Below, piece by piece: positions 1-15,300 of a stretch of DNA of 64,000 nucleotides. The first letter of the stretch is position 1, and each line of letters begins with the position of its first letter. The notes beneath the pieces are model-generated. The model searched no databases. It was not told the origin of the DNA and saw only the letters and a list, made by a program, of their open reading frames with translations. This DNA comes from Metridium senile (Eukaryota; Cnidaria; Anthozoa; Actiniaria; Metridiidae). The DNA lies in NCBI GenBank assembly GCA_949775045.1, contig OX459103.1, forward strand, positions 951,501 to 1,015,500, in the 5' to 3' direction. The position numbers and the translations under genes are program-made.

Positions 1-93
1 TCACTTCCAAAAATTGTTTTACTTGCATTAATGTTGACTTGATTGCCCGGTCCACCTACATTCCTTAACACAAGTCACTATGTTGTTTTATAG

Positions 94-249
94 GCCCTGG
101 ATCCGTTCTATGTTTTCCAAGTGTTCAGTGTATCTCTGTGGATGTCAGATGAATATTATTACTACGCCACGGCTATTTTTATCATTTCTTTTGGTTCTAT
201 ACTTATTAGTATCAGACAGACTAAAAAGGTAATGATCATCATAATCATT

Positions 250-334
<85 letters not shown>

Positions 335-3300
335 ATGTACCATCGTCATCATCATCATCAATGTACCATCGTCATCATCATCATCACTACCATTGTCATC
401 ATCATCATCATCATCATCATCATCAATGTACCATCGTCATCGTCATCATCCCCACTACCATCATCATTGTTATGTTTTTTTGTTTACTGTATAATATTAC
501 CTTGTGGTGTAATCAAACAATTGTGTTATTATTTCTGTTAGCATCTGACAAACTTACGAGACATGGTTGCAATGTCAAGTATTGTCACAGTGATTCGTAA
601 CAATGGAGGTACTGTAGTGTAACATATAGAGGATATAACACATGGTGGCATGAAGATATGAATTCTATTTCCGAGTGTTGTTAACACAAGAAAAGAGAAT
701 TCATATCTTCAAGCCAATGTGTAATGTTCTTTTTATTATATAGTCAACAAAGAAAGAAAGAAGAAAGGATGCGCGCATGCATACAGGGCATTTGGTACAT
801 AACTTTTTCATATGTTCAATAGTGAAAATATGGGAAATATGAGTGATTTAGTTTCTGGTAAAACACTATTATCCATATAATAAAGCATTATATTATATTT
901 ATTGACTTCCTATTCTTATTTACTCATTCATTTAATATCCATTTTATTCCTAATTCATTCTCTCTGAGGATCTTGTCAGTATTCTTCCATTTTCTCATTT
1001 TTTTCTTTTCATTTAATTTTCATTCAGTTACTGAAGATATTCTGTCAGAAGATCTTGTACCTGGGGATGTTGTAGTCATACCATCTCAAGGTGCTCTCAT
1101 GCACTGCGATGCTGCTCTTATCAGTGGTAACTGTATTGTGAATGAGAGTATGTTAACAGGTGAGATATGGTTGATTGATTGATTACTTGGATGGATATAT
1201 CAGTGGTAACTGTATTGTGAATGAGAGTATGTTAACAGGTGAGATATGGTTGATTGATTGATTACTTGGATGGATATATCAGTGGTAACTGTATTGTGAA
1301 TGAGAGTATGTTAACTGGTGAGATATGGTTGATTGATTGATTACTTGGATGGATATATCAGTGGTAACTGTATTGTGAATGAGAGTATGTTAACAGGTGA
1401 TATATGGTTGATTGATTGATTAATTGGATGGATATATTGATTAATTGATTGATTGATTGAATGAATGATTTATTGATTGAATGATTAGTTGAATGATTGA
1501 TTGATGGAATGATTGATGGAATATTTTATTGATTGAATGATTGGTTGATGGATTAATTAATTGATTTACTGATTGATTGATTGAACGATAGATTGGGTGA
1601 TTGATTGATTGGTTGATTGTGTGAATGATTGAATGATTGATTGGTTGATTGATTGATTGATTGAATGATTGATTGATTGATTGTTTGACAGGTGAGAGTG
1701 TACCAGTGACCAAGACACCATTGCCAGGTGGGGGAATCTCCATGAAGAAGACTTGTCCACAAGAAGAAAAAGAACAATGTTACAACATATCCAAGGACAA
1801 ACGTCACACACTCTTCAATGGAACTAAAATTATCCAGACTCGTTATTATGGCAAAGCTAGAGTCTTAGCTATAGTAGTCAGTACAGGTCAGTTAACCATG
1901 TGTTGCTGAAGGGAGAGGGCTAGGGAGGGAGAGGGGACCTTAAGGGGAGAGGGATAGAGAGGGAGAAAAGACTAAGGGTAGAGGGACTCTAAGGTTAGAG
2001 GGGGCTAGGGAGAGAGAAGGGATCCTAAGGGGAGGGGGCTAGGGAGGGAGAAGGGACTACAACACAACAACACTATTTTACAACCATCACTCCCCGTCTG
2101 GGCTCTTCCGTGAGGTTCACTCACACTCACTACCAATACATTCCATATTTACAACACACAACTCTGCTCAGATGTTGATTTTTGCGGAGGGAGAAAAACC
2201 AGAAAAATTTTTTTTGCAAATTTTAACAATCTTTCACTCCTTTGAAGATGGCAGCAAAAGCCGAAAACTAGGGACAAATTATTAAAAATTAAAAGGTTGA
2301 TGGCCAACAATGAATGAATCAAAAATAATCCAACCTACAAACATTAGTTTGATCTACATAGCAGTTTAGCATTTCCAAATAAATTTAAAGTGCTAGACAT
2401 TGAACTGCAGCTGTTCTTGTAAGGCTTATAAAACAATATTTTGTTTTCAGGTTTCTATACAACTAAAGGTGGTCTTATTAGATCCATTCTCAACCCTAAA
2501 CCAGTTGGATTCAAGTTTTTCAGAGATTCCATGAGATTTATTGGTGTTCTATGCTTCTTAGGTAAGGGTTACTATATTATATGATATGCATCTATAGATG
2601 TTGCTCACGTTATCAAAGTATATTAATTATTTCATTCTTTGTGTATTCCTGTTATGGACTAATAGTATTAATGATCACTTGAGAATTGATTGACAGACCG
2701 ATTGATTGACAGTACGATTGATTGACAGACTGATTGATTGACAGACTGATTGATTGACTGACAGATTGACTGACTGACTAATTGACTGACTGACTGATTG
2801 GCTGACAGATTGACTGACTGACTGACTGACTGACTGACTGATTGATTGACTGACTGACTGATTGACTGACTGACTGATTGATTGACTGACTGACTGACTG
2901 GTTGACTGACTGACTGATTGATTGACTGACTGACTGGTTGACTGACTGATTGACTGACTGACTGACTGACTGACTGATTGATTGACTGACTGATTGACTG
3001 ACTGACTGATTGATTGACTGACTGACTGATTGACTGACTGACTGACTGACTGACTGACTGACTGATTGACTGACCTACTGATTGATTGATTGATTCATTG
3101 ATTGATTGGTTGATTGATTCCCTTTTCTTTCAGCTATGTTTGGGTTTGGATACAGTGTCTATGTATTTATAGGACATGGGGTAAGCTTTACACAACCTAT
3201 TGCTGCAGCAGCCATCATCATTAATTTTTTTATTATTAGCTTACAGCCCCTTTTACATTTACCGTAGTTACTTGAATAAGCAACGCTATCTCACTGTCCC

Positions 3301-6300
3301 TTTTTTCAGATTCAATTTCATACTCTGCAAATATGTACTGAGCTGTACCATTTGACACTGTCACACCTAGATTAAACATACTGAGTTGCATTTGTGATAT
3401 CTAGGACCTTTATTCAGTATCAATGATAAGTACACATTAATTTGAACATAAAGGTAGCGTTCTAGTAGTGCCCTTGGTGGTTTGTCAAATAAAGATATCA
3501 GTGATATCAGTGACATAGGTCGTTAACCATGGTATAATTAGTGTATTGCTATTTCACCTTGTAGGTTAGTCCATCAGAAATAGCTCTCAAGGCATTGGAT
3601 GTGATCACCATTGCTGTTCCCCCAGCCTTGCCTGCCGCCATGTCAGTGGGTATGGTATATGCACTACAGAGATTGAGGAAACAGAATATCTATTGTATTG
3701 CTCCTACCAGGTTTGTATCTTTGATAATAATTCTAATGAGCAAAATATATATTTATATAATACTAATAAAATAATCATAATAATCATAATTAAATTAAAT
3801 TAAATTAAAGAACTTTATTAGGGTAACATTATTACCGGTTACCCGGTAATTTTCATAATGGCCCTCAGATAAGAATCCCACCCGGTCCTCAGATAAGAAT
3901 CCCAACTGGCAAGGAGGCAAATAATAATGCTATTTATTTAAACATGATGGGTTTTTACAGCATTGCTGATGTGGTCATGGTTTTTTTTTTACATTATTAA
4001 CTGTTATAATTACTTATTTATAATTGGTGTTGTTGGTGTTATTTACTTATTATTATTTATATTATTATTAACAATAATTTATGTCAGTGTCATTTATAAA
4101 CTTCTTTTTAGTTCCATTTTAAAGTGCAAGTATCACCAAAAATAAACTTTGCTTGAAATGATTGCTCTCAATGATTTATTTTCGAATCCAAATGTCTTAT
4201 AACCAAAATTTATTTCGAAGTGCGGAAAAAATCGAAAAATATACATCTTCGAAGCAGCAAGTCAAGAAATTATGCAAATTAGCTGTGACGTAGCAAGAGG
4301 AACGCTTTCGCACGGCCGGGAGCGGAATCGTTTGTTGTCTGCTCGTTGTACATTGTAGTTTTAATAAAATCACGAAAACTTGCTCAATGCCTATGCGATG
4401 TGTTGTCCAAAATTGTAGCTGCACAAGAGCAGATGGTGTTTCTTTGTATAAATTACCGAAAAACACAGTTCTTTCACGTAGTTATGGATAAAATTAATTT
4501 GTCTGATATAGTTGTATAATGGTGTTCAAGAAACTTCACTTCATCGGACTTTGTTGACAATTATATCAAAACATCATTGGGATTCAGTCCAAAGAAAGTG
4601 CACTGGTTTTTAGAATTCTTTATTCTAATAGCTAATTCTTTATTAATTTGGTTATTATCTTTACTATCAACGCACAAGCCGATGTGAACTAAAGACAAAA
4701 TCTAAAAGAGCAGTATTAGCGTATAGCAGTTTTCATCGCTGCTCACACCGGCAAACCAACAAGAAACGCCTATTCTAAACGAGAACACCACAAGCCTAGG
4801 GTTAGCCAAATTTAATCCTTTTTGTTTTAGGAAATTATTTTATTGATTTGTTTTTTTTTTACAACAAAATTTTACCAAAATAAATGTACAAAACATAAAA
4901 TGTCAGTTAACGGACGAAAAATTATGAATTTGTCACGCATCGAACTCAATGGTTTCTCTTCAAGATACGGAAAATCACACAGTTTATGAAAATGATCTCT
5001 TTTCAGCATGAAAAAAAACAAAAAAACAATTAGGTTATTTTCATACAGAAATACAGTGCACTGTTTGTCTTGTGAGACTTCCAAGTGAAGTTAGAAAAGT
5101 AAAAGTACAAGAACGTCAAACACGGCCGATAAGCAGCTGGGTTCAGGTTTCACCCGTTTCAAAACAATTGCATTTTAAATACATTATTAAAACTGATCAT
5201 ATAGAATATACACAATACCAGATAGGTCTAACCTTTGTACAACATTCTAAGCTTTTCAAAACAGTCCTGAACGAATGGTATTGTTTGTCTAAAATGTAAT
5301 TTTGAGCACGTTTTGGTTGAAAAGACTACCGAATTGATTGTAAGTGAAGATTTGTCGAAAAGACTGAAAAACACATAAAATTAAAACGATAACAACTCCA
5401 TGACAGCATAATTACATTTATTACAATTTTCTACTTACAGAATAGTAATATCCATTGATAGTTTATCCATAAAATTGTTTTTAAAATCCTTTTTTGTTGA
5501 AAAAACTGTGTCGATGACAAACTTTCCCTCAAATCCGCACGAGTGTTGTGTGACAATCGTTCCTCCTCATACGTCACAGATACGGATCGTCATATGACCT
5601 TGAAATTGACCTTGGCAAATACGCTCGCTTTTTTGCGCAAAATAACATGGATTTCGATGTTTTTTTAAATTTTTAAAATGATATTAGGTACAAAGCAACC
5701 ACTTTTCGATCTAATGATGATAAAATAAAATCACTTATTTTTGGTGATACTTGCACTTTAAAGAGTATGATGTTGCTTGATTTTCTGGTTTTGTTATATG
5801 ATCTATGAATGATTTATGAATTTGTATTATCTTTCAAAGCTGTCATCCATTCTTGAGATGTTAAATGATCTTCTTATCTTTTTTATCTTTATAGAATTAA
5901 TATGTGTGGTAAATTAAAGCTGTTTTGCTTTGATAAGGTGAGTTGTCATTTGAATATCTAGAAACACTTCAATACACTTCAACATTGTGTACTAAACTTT
6001 AATATTTGTGTTGTTTCCATAGACTGGCACTCTAACTGAGGATGGTTTAGATGTTCTTGGTGTTGTACCTGTTGAACAAGGAAGGTACAAACAACCATGC
6101 AATAACTTTACTTATTATATAATTGTCAATGAAATACCTATATTTCTCTGTTTTAAAAATGTGATCTCTTCACATGTGGAAATAACATGTGAAAATGTTA
6201 AAATAACATGTTGTCTTCGCATGTAAAAATATCATCACTATGGTTACACAGCTTTACGGAAACTTCTTGTGTTTTATTTTATTTTCATTGATGATTATAT

Positions 6301-9300
6301 AATAAACAGAACATTACATGGTCGCTTGAAAATACAAATTTTATCTTCTCGTGTGGAAAATCGTGAAAGATCAATTCAACACTCGAATATAAAATTTGGA
6401 TCTCCACGCGCCTATGGAATATCCTCTACTTTTGTTGCACATACGTGTAATCTTTGTTATCCAATAATATTCCTGTTTTGGTTCCCATTATTCTAATTTT
6501 TTCATCTATTCCCATTTTATATTTTTCATTCTTAATAACCCATTTTACATGAATTGGTTCTTGTTAAAAGTTATTCTCATTTTTTCATATCTCAGTTTTC
6601 AGCAAATGATTCCTGATGCTAGCAAGCTTGCCAAAAGTCCATTATTAGTATCCATGGCGACATGTCACTCTCTTACCATCATTGACGGTGAACTAACTGG
6701 TGATCCTCTGGACCTTAAAATGTTTGAGGCAACAGACTGGGTAAGCTAGATAGGCTCCTTCTGTGTGTACTGGAAACCTATTGTATTCTTTGTTAGCTTC
6801 GTTCTTTGTTTAAATTAAGTCTTTTGTTGTTTCTATTGAATTACGTAGACCGTGTCCAGTACATGGAAATTTCCTACACCGTGTACTGGAAACCTATTGT
6901 ATTCTTTGTTAGCTTCGTTCTTTGTTTAAATTAAGTCTTTTGTTGTTTCTATCGAATTACGTAGACTGTGTCCAGTACATGGAGATTTCCTACACCGTGT
7001 ACTGGAAGCCTATTGTATTCTTTGTTAGCTTTGTTCTTTGTTTAACTTGGAGTCTTTTGTTGTTTCTATCGAATTAAGTAGACTGTGTCCAGTACATGGA
7101 GATTTCCTACACCGTGTACTGGAAGCCTATTGTATTCTTTGTTAGCTTTGTTCTTTGTTTAACTTGGAGTCTTTTGTTGTTTCTATCGAATTAAGTAGAC
7201 TGTGTCCAGTACATGGAGATTTCCTACACCGTGTACTGGAAGCCTATTGTATTCTTTGTTAGCTTTGTTCTTTGTTTAACTTGGAGTCTTTTGGTGTTTC
7301 TATGGAATTAAGTAGACTGTGTCCAGTACATGGAGATTTCCTACACCGTGTACTGGAAACCTATTGTATTCTTTGTTAGCTTTGTTCTTTGTTTAACTTG
7401 GAGTCTTTTGTTGTTTCTATGGAATTAAGTAGACTGTGTCCAGTACATGGAGAAGGTACCGTAAGATATAGACTGAGAAAATAATACATGGGCGCATCGA
7501 TCATAATATTTGAACACGAGAAGATAAATTCCATATCTCCAAGCGTCCATGTATTATTCTGTTTATAATTATATATCAAACTAAAATTATTTTTATGCAA
7601 AAAAAAAAAAAAATGTTTTCACATGATTGTAAAATTATCATATTTTTACATGTGTTCAAATATTATATTTCTCAGTGGCAGAAATCCTTGTAAACCAACT
7701 GTTGAGCTTTAAAGCTAGTAGCAAAAGGTGGACGTACAGTGACGTAGTTTGTTATGGTTTTGCCAACCAACCATTGTTACTAGAACAAAGAAAATTAAAA
7801 CATATATTGTGTAAATGGTTTGCAAATTAGCATCACAATACCAACACTTGTAAACACTACGCTCACCTATAGGTGGACGTACAGTGACGTATTTTGTTAT
7901 GGTTTTGCCAACCAACCATTGTTATTAGAACAAACAAAATTACAAAATCTATTGTTAAAATGGTTTGCAAATTAGCATCACAATACCAACACTTGTAAAC
8001 ACTACGCCCACTTATATTGGAGGGTCAACAATATTTGACTGTATAGATGTTGTATTGAAAATGATGCAATTTCCCATGCACCTATCTCAGATATTTTCCC
8101 TTCTTCACTCCATCCGATATTAACATAGCCTGTGTGTCTGAGCTGTTAGGGATGTGGGCAGAGGGAGGGTCTGTATAATTGTTTGTGACCATGATTGTCT
8201 TGATCTAAAGGTACTTGAAGAACCTGGAGAAGACAATGAGAAGTTTGACAGCATTGTACCTGTCAGTGTGAAACCAAAGAATAGCGAGGAGTTTAGCTTG
8301 GAGTCTGCTATTGAAGGAAAGGTAGGGTGAGAAAATACCATTATCATTTCCATTGTGTCCTTGGGCAAGACACTTTACTCTCTCAGTGCCTCATCTTTCT
8401 ATTTTCCTCTTTTCAATATGCTTAATTTTCAATTGCTAATTCAATTTCTATTGTCACAGACACCATTCGAAGTAGCTATCCTGCGGCAGTTTCCATTCTC
8501 GTCTGATATCCAACGTATGGGAGTGATAACTAGAACACTAGGGTCTAACCATATGGATGTATATGTAAAGGGTGCACCTGAGACTATCGCTCGACTGTGC
8601 ATTCCTGATACAGGTAAACAAAACAACTGTTATAGACGACTTTCATAAGTGGCAGTCACTAATAAATTATCATAATTTTTTTAAATTGATGTTTTAAGAA
8701 ATGTCACCATAACAATAACTTATAAAAGTTTGAGAAAAAAACGATTAAATTTGCAAGAAGCTATGCCGTAAAGTTAGTGGTGGTATTTATATGCCTTCAT
8801 TTGGTACATTTGATAATTTTATTACGCACTAACACACACTTAATTCCTACCATCAGTTCCTAAAGACTTCCAAGAAGAACTAGAAGCGTACACTGAGCAA
8901 GGCTACAGGGTGATTGGATTGGCTTATAAACAATTAGATCGAAAAATAACATGGCATCAGGCACAGCGGGTGGAAAGGTACATAGTAATAATAGTGGGTT
9001 TGTAAAAACCCTATGAAATACTCTATGAAAACCCTATAAAAACCCTATGAAATACTCTATGAAAACCCTATAAAAACCCTATGAAATACTCTATGAAAAC
9101 CCTATAAAAACCCTATGAAATACTCTATGAAAACCCTATAAAAACCCTATGAAATACTCTATGAAAACCCTATAAAAACCCTATGAAATTCCTATATAAA
9201 TTACCCTGTGAAAAACCCTATGAAAACCCTATGAAAACCCTATGATCAAACCCTTGTCATCATACAAAGAAATGCCTCCTACAAGATCCAGGATCAGGAA

Positions 9301-12300
9301 CCGTCACCTTTGGAAAGATGGCCTTTGTTCTGGCTGCTCCAGCTTTATGGAACAGTCTCCCAGAAGATATTAAACAATCCACCTTTTCTGTATTCAAATC
9401 ATCACTAAAAACACTATTATTTTCAAAAAACAAACACTGATTTGTAACACTGAACTGTATGTAAAACGCATTGAGACCCTGCATGTATAATACGTTTAAT
9501 ATGAACTTATTATTATTATTATTATTATTATACAATCTTCATAGTTGTGAATGATAACTATCTGCAATTATTCTGGTATTCTAGAGATCAAGTTGAAAAA
9601 GATTTGATCTACATCGGTCTACTGGTGATGCAAAATGCTCTTAAACCTGAGACTACACCAGTCATTAGTGTTCTACAAGAAGCCAACATACGAACTGTCA
9701 TGGTAACAGGTAAATAAACAAAGATGGGATACAAGTGAAGGAATGAAAAGAAAAAAGAATTTGAGAAGAATAGATAATGGAAACGAAAGGGATAGAAAGG
9801 GAATGGAATGGAAAGAAAAGGAAAGAAAAGGATCGTAAAATAGAAATGAAAAGGATATAAAGGGAAAATAAAGGAAAGGAAAGGAAGGCAAAGGAAATGA
9901 ATGGGAATTAGTTGGAATGGGAAGTGAACGGAATAATTCATGAAGCTATGATGTTTTGTTTTCGGTAGGTGATAACATGTTGACAGCGGTTAGTGTTGCA
10001 AGAGAATGTAGCATGGTGGGATATCATCAGAAGGTAATAATGATTCTCATGATCTTCATCATTATCATCTCCGTCAATATCACATAATCATCACCATCAT
10101 TGCCATCATAATCATAATTATAATCATCATTTTCATAATCATCACCATCATCATCACCATTAATGACACATAGTTCTTGTAGGTTCTCCACGTGTCTACC
10201 AAGCAAAGTGAGGACAATCCTGCCGACATGCAGCTAATGTGGAATGTGGTTGGAGAAATACGCAAAGACAAACCATTATCTGTATGTATATTTCACAACC
10301 ATCATTCCCTGTCGGGGCTCTTCTGTCAGGCTCTTCACTCACACTCACTACTAACAATCCCCTTCACAGTTCCCTGCTCCATCTTAAAAGGTAGTCGGGC
10401 GCCCTTTGCATCGAAGCGAGGCTGGCAATAATAGAGACATTTTAACACCTCGCCGGACAACTATTCACGTGTCTCTATCATTGCAAGCTCAACGTTAATT
10501 CGTCTCGCTTCGATGCAAAGGCCCGGCTTCCTTTCAAGATGGCTCAGGGAACTGTGAAGGGGATTATTATATTCAATATTTAGAACATACAACACTCGAC
10601 TCCTCATTTTGCTGAGAGAGGACAACCAGAGAACCCTAAAACGCACTTGGAATCGGAGAGAACAACACATCAAACAAACTCAATTCCATGCCTTAATCGA
10701 ACCTCGTGCCTAGACCACAACCTAGAAATCACCGTGACGTCACCCACGTATATTTTATATATTCCTCTTCTTTTTGTTATTGACTAATTAGTCATATCTT
10801 CCAGGACCACACTTTCGAAATCGAGCACCGACATCGTAAGAACTTTCACGTGGCCACTTCAGGCAAGACTTATGCATATATTAGAGAAAAGAAACCAGAA
10901 TTGTTGAAAAAGGTAAGTATAGATAGTAATAAGCATTGGTTATTCTTATCGTTATTGTCATTATCGTCATCGTTACTATCATCGCCATCAATATCTTCAT
11001 GACTATCGTTATCATTAATATTATTATCATCGTCATTATAATTATAATTATGCTTATGCTTATAATTATGCTTATGATTATCATCATCATTATCATGATT
11101 ATGGTTGTCGCTATCATCATTGCTAGCTACATTATCGTTATCGTTACCGTCATCGTTATGATTATGGTTATCATTATCATTATTATCGTTATCATTATCA
11201 TTATCATTATCATCAATATCGTAATCGTTGTCATTAACATTATTATAACCATTTTCCAGACAGTGTTTTAAATTGTTTCGTTATTCACAGGTTTTGCTTT
11301 ATGGTACAGTATTTGCTAGAATGTCCCCTGAGCAAAAGACACATCTTGTAGAAGATTTTCAGGCTTTAGAGTAAGGGAAACCATCATTCCTTTCTTTGGC
11401 AATGTGCCTTGTAACAACAACCATGTAGTTAAGAATATCCCCATAGGTCAAGAACGTTTTCCTGACTTTGCAATTTAGTGGAAAGGAATTTAATTAAAGA
11501 CAAAGGAAGATCAGTCTATTAAAACACGCATTTGGCACGCGCATTTGAATGTTGTGTGCGCAACAACTACCGCCATTACTGATGAAGGTCCGTGGTAATG
11601 GACCGAAACGTCTATTCTTCTAAAGTTTTTTAAGTCAGAGACAAACGTAAAATTTGATAATGAAGATCACTCTAGTTGAACTCTTTCTTTTATTATTCCT
11701 TTCTTACTAAATTACTAATGTTCATTTTTCATGTGACAACCTTCTTGCAAGTAGATGTATGTAAATAAATAGTTAATTAATATATATAATAATAAGCTAA
11801 TTACTGTATTCATTGAACTATTGAGCTCGTTCTTATTCAGCCGTGTATTTGTTTCAGTTACTGTGTTGGTATGTGTGGAGACGGAGCCAATGATTGTGGA
11901 GTAAGTAATACTAATTAATAATTTTATAATGCGCAAAATAGTATATGATCTAATGCGCAGTACATAAATGATATAAAGGTTATCACTAGATATAGTGATA
12001 TAGAGTGCAGGCATTTAAACCGTGAAATAGAAACTGCTTGCTAAAGTGTAATAGTCAAATAGACTCAAAAGAAAACAATGGAATTAGGGTCTACTAAAGA
12101 GTATTAGTCTAATGTCTATTTCAAGGGTTAAATGACTTCACTCTAATTACATTATGTACATATTAAACAATGGACTAAAAAGTAATGTTTTCTTTATTTA
12201 TAAGAAGTGTCTGAGACTCTTGGTATAATAACGTTATTTTTGTTTATATTTGTTCAGGCACTAAAGACGGCCCACGCTGGTATTTCATTGTCAGAAGCTG

Positions 12301-15300
12301 AGGCGTCAATTGCATCGCCTTTTACTTCAAAGGTACTTATCACAGATACCCACAGACTGAAAAACGTCGTTGAATACAAAATCAAAAACGACACAACGAT
12401 CCCGGTTTGATAACTGCCGCACTCCCAAACGACAATCACTTGCGTCAACTGGCCAATCGTTTACTCCCAGTTCGTTTTTAAGTTCCCCTTCATGAGTACC
12501 TACCTAATTATAACTACTCTGATCAACTGATCAACTGACCAATCAACCTCACCTCCCACAACCAATGACCAACAGGCTCCCAATAAACTGAACAAGTGCT
12601 TAGTACTCCCCCTTTAGTACTTATTCAACGTCCCCTTTCAGGACTGACTAACTGCCTCCCGCCGCCTCCCAATTGACAATCACTCTGTCATCAACTGACA
12701 AATTACTAAACCCTGACATATATACAACTATCTAAATGATCGACAAACCGACTTTCTAGTCAGGCACAGGACAATAACTGAGTTGTTTTTTCTCTAGATT
12801 CCAAACATTGAGTGTGTACCAAAAGTAATTAGGTATGTATAACTACTCCGCTTCTGTGTTACAAAATACTATGTCGAAATAACGTATCAAGTTTATATTC
12901 GAATAATGGCACTAAAGGCCATGTAACAAAGTCTTATAGTTGAATATATTGTTTTCTGTTTTATCAGGGAAGGCCGCTGTGCACTAGTAACGTCGTTCGC
13001 TTGTTTCAAGTACATGGCTCTCTATAGTATTGTGCAATTTGTATCTGTACTAATGCTGTACTCGGTAAGACACTTGACTTTAAAGAAAAGATGAATTACG
13101 TGCATGCAATAATTTTGGTGCTTACAATTGTTACTTTTTGGCAAAAACATAGAAGTTGTTCAAATATGATAGACATATAATAAGCAATTATTGGATGAGG
13201 TTGAGCATGATATCGTAAATTATCAAGACCGAGGTCTGTGTTATCTGCCGAAGCATCCTGGCTGAGGCAGATAATACTGACTCGAGGTCTTGATAATTTA
13301 CGATATCATGCGAAAACCGAATTCAATAATTGTTTTATTATACATTTTTTAAAGTAAAATTACAATTATAATCAGGCAAAAGAGACAATAACAAGCAAAT
13401 CTCGCTGACATTTTCACATCAACTCCCTGAGAACGGAGAGAGCCTGGGAACTTGACAGTGATAACTACAGATACTGCAATTATCACTGTCAAGTTCACAT
13501 GCTACTCAGATTTAGCCGTGTGCTCTCAGCCAATCAGATTCAATGTAGTTAGTAAAATGTATAATAACATGGTATATCCGTGAAACATTAAGTAAATAGA
13601 ACAATTTTTGCTAGTTCTTTTTTTTTTCTTCTATTGTTTAATGAAACACCATTTTGTATTTTATGGAGAATATTGTTTGTACTCTATTTAATGTTTTTGC
13701 AATATTTTCAGATTGCCTCTAACCTGGGAGACTGGCAGTACACGTACATCGATCTTATCATCATAACAAGCCTGGCACTAGTCAGTACGTATCAACCTTT
13801 CTCACCAGGCAGCATATAATATTAGATATTATTAATAATGACCCAGTATAGCATAATTCCATTTATTATATAAACGAAAAAGTGAAATATTAGGTGATCT
13901 CCCGCGCGAAAAAGTGATATCTTCACATTGTGAAAATAACATGTTATTTCACATGTGAAATAACACGTTACCATGGATACTCCGTGCATTCATGTTATTT
14001 GTGATACATATCTTGATAAAACTTTCGTTTTTTTTTGTCATGAGTTTATATAATACACAGAACATTACATGCGCTCACTCGTGAGATATCAATTGAACAC
14101 TCGAAGATAAAATCCGTATTTCCGCTCGGCCATGTAATATCCTCTATTTATAAAATAATTTAGATAGTACACGCTCTCTGATTGGTCAAAAACCGTGTTG
14201 GATGAGGCTATCTAAACATGCGCGCGCGTATTGATGGCGCGCGTTTTGAGAATTGCTATTCTTATCAGCAATTAAAATGCCGATTTAGGCTCAAAAAATA
14301 TTTTATAAAAGCAATAGAAGACGATTTTCCGTGTTATAAAGCCTGATCTAAACACGCGTGATGTTGGGCCTAACGGCCTCATGCTTTTCCTACGCTCTCT
14401 CGTGTTCTCCCAACATCATGCGTGTGTTTAGATCAGGCTATATAACACGGAAAATCGTCTTCTATTTCTTAAATGTTAGTGACATAGCATAATTATCGTT
14501 TGCATGTGTGTAATGATCTTATTTTATTGTTTCCAGTGGGCTACCAACATTCTTACCCAGAATTAGTCAAACGTCGACCAGTGGGTAGCCTTGTCGCCCC
14601 CATCGTACTCTTCTCGCTGTTTTCACAAATCGCTGTTCAATTAGCCATTCAGGTGGCTGGGTTTTACTATGTACAGCAACAATCTTGGTTAGTAGCATGA
14701 TAAGTAGAACTAAATGAAACGAAATAGAGAAACAATGGGAGAGGTGTCAATCATTATTAATTAGGTTAATAATTAACATCATCACCAACAGTATGACCAC
14801 CATCATTTACACCATCCTCCTCACTATCGTCATTATTGCAATCATCACCATTATTATTATTATTATTATTATCATCACCATCATTATTATCACCATCATT
14901 ATTATCACCATCATCATCATCATCACCATCATCATCACCATCATCATCACCACTACCAACAATGTAATCATCACCAACATTAACACCATTTTCCTCTCTG
15001 TCGTCATAATTGCAATCATCATTATCATCATCATTATCATCATCACCATCATTGTCATCATCGTTATTATCATTGTCATCATTATCATCACCATCATTGT
15101 CATCATCATCATTATCATCACCATCATCATTATTACCATCATCATCATCATCATCATCATCACCATCATGATGATCATTAACATCATCAATATGATTATC
15201 ATCATCATCATCATCATTATTATTATCATCATTTATACCAACAACAGCATGCTCCTTCGACTCTTGATCGTGATAATTAAAATTATCAGCATCAGCATCA

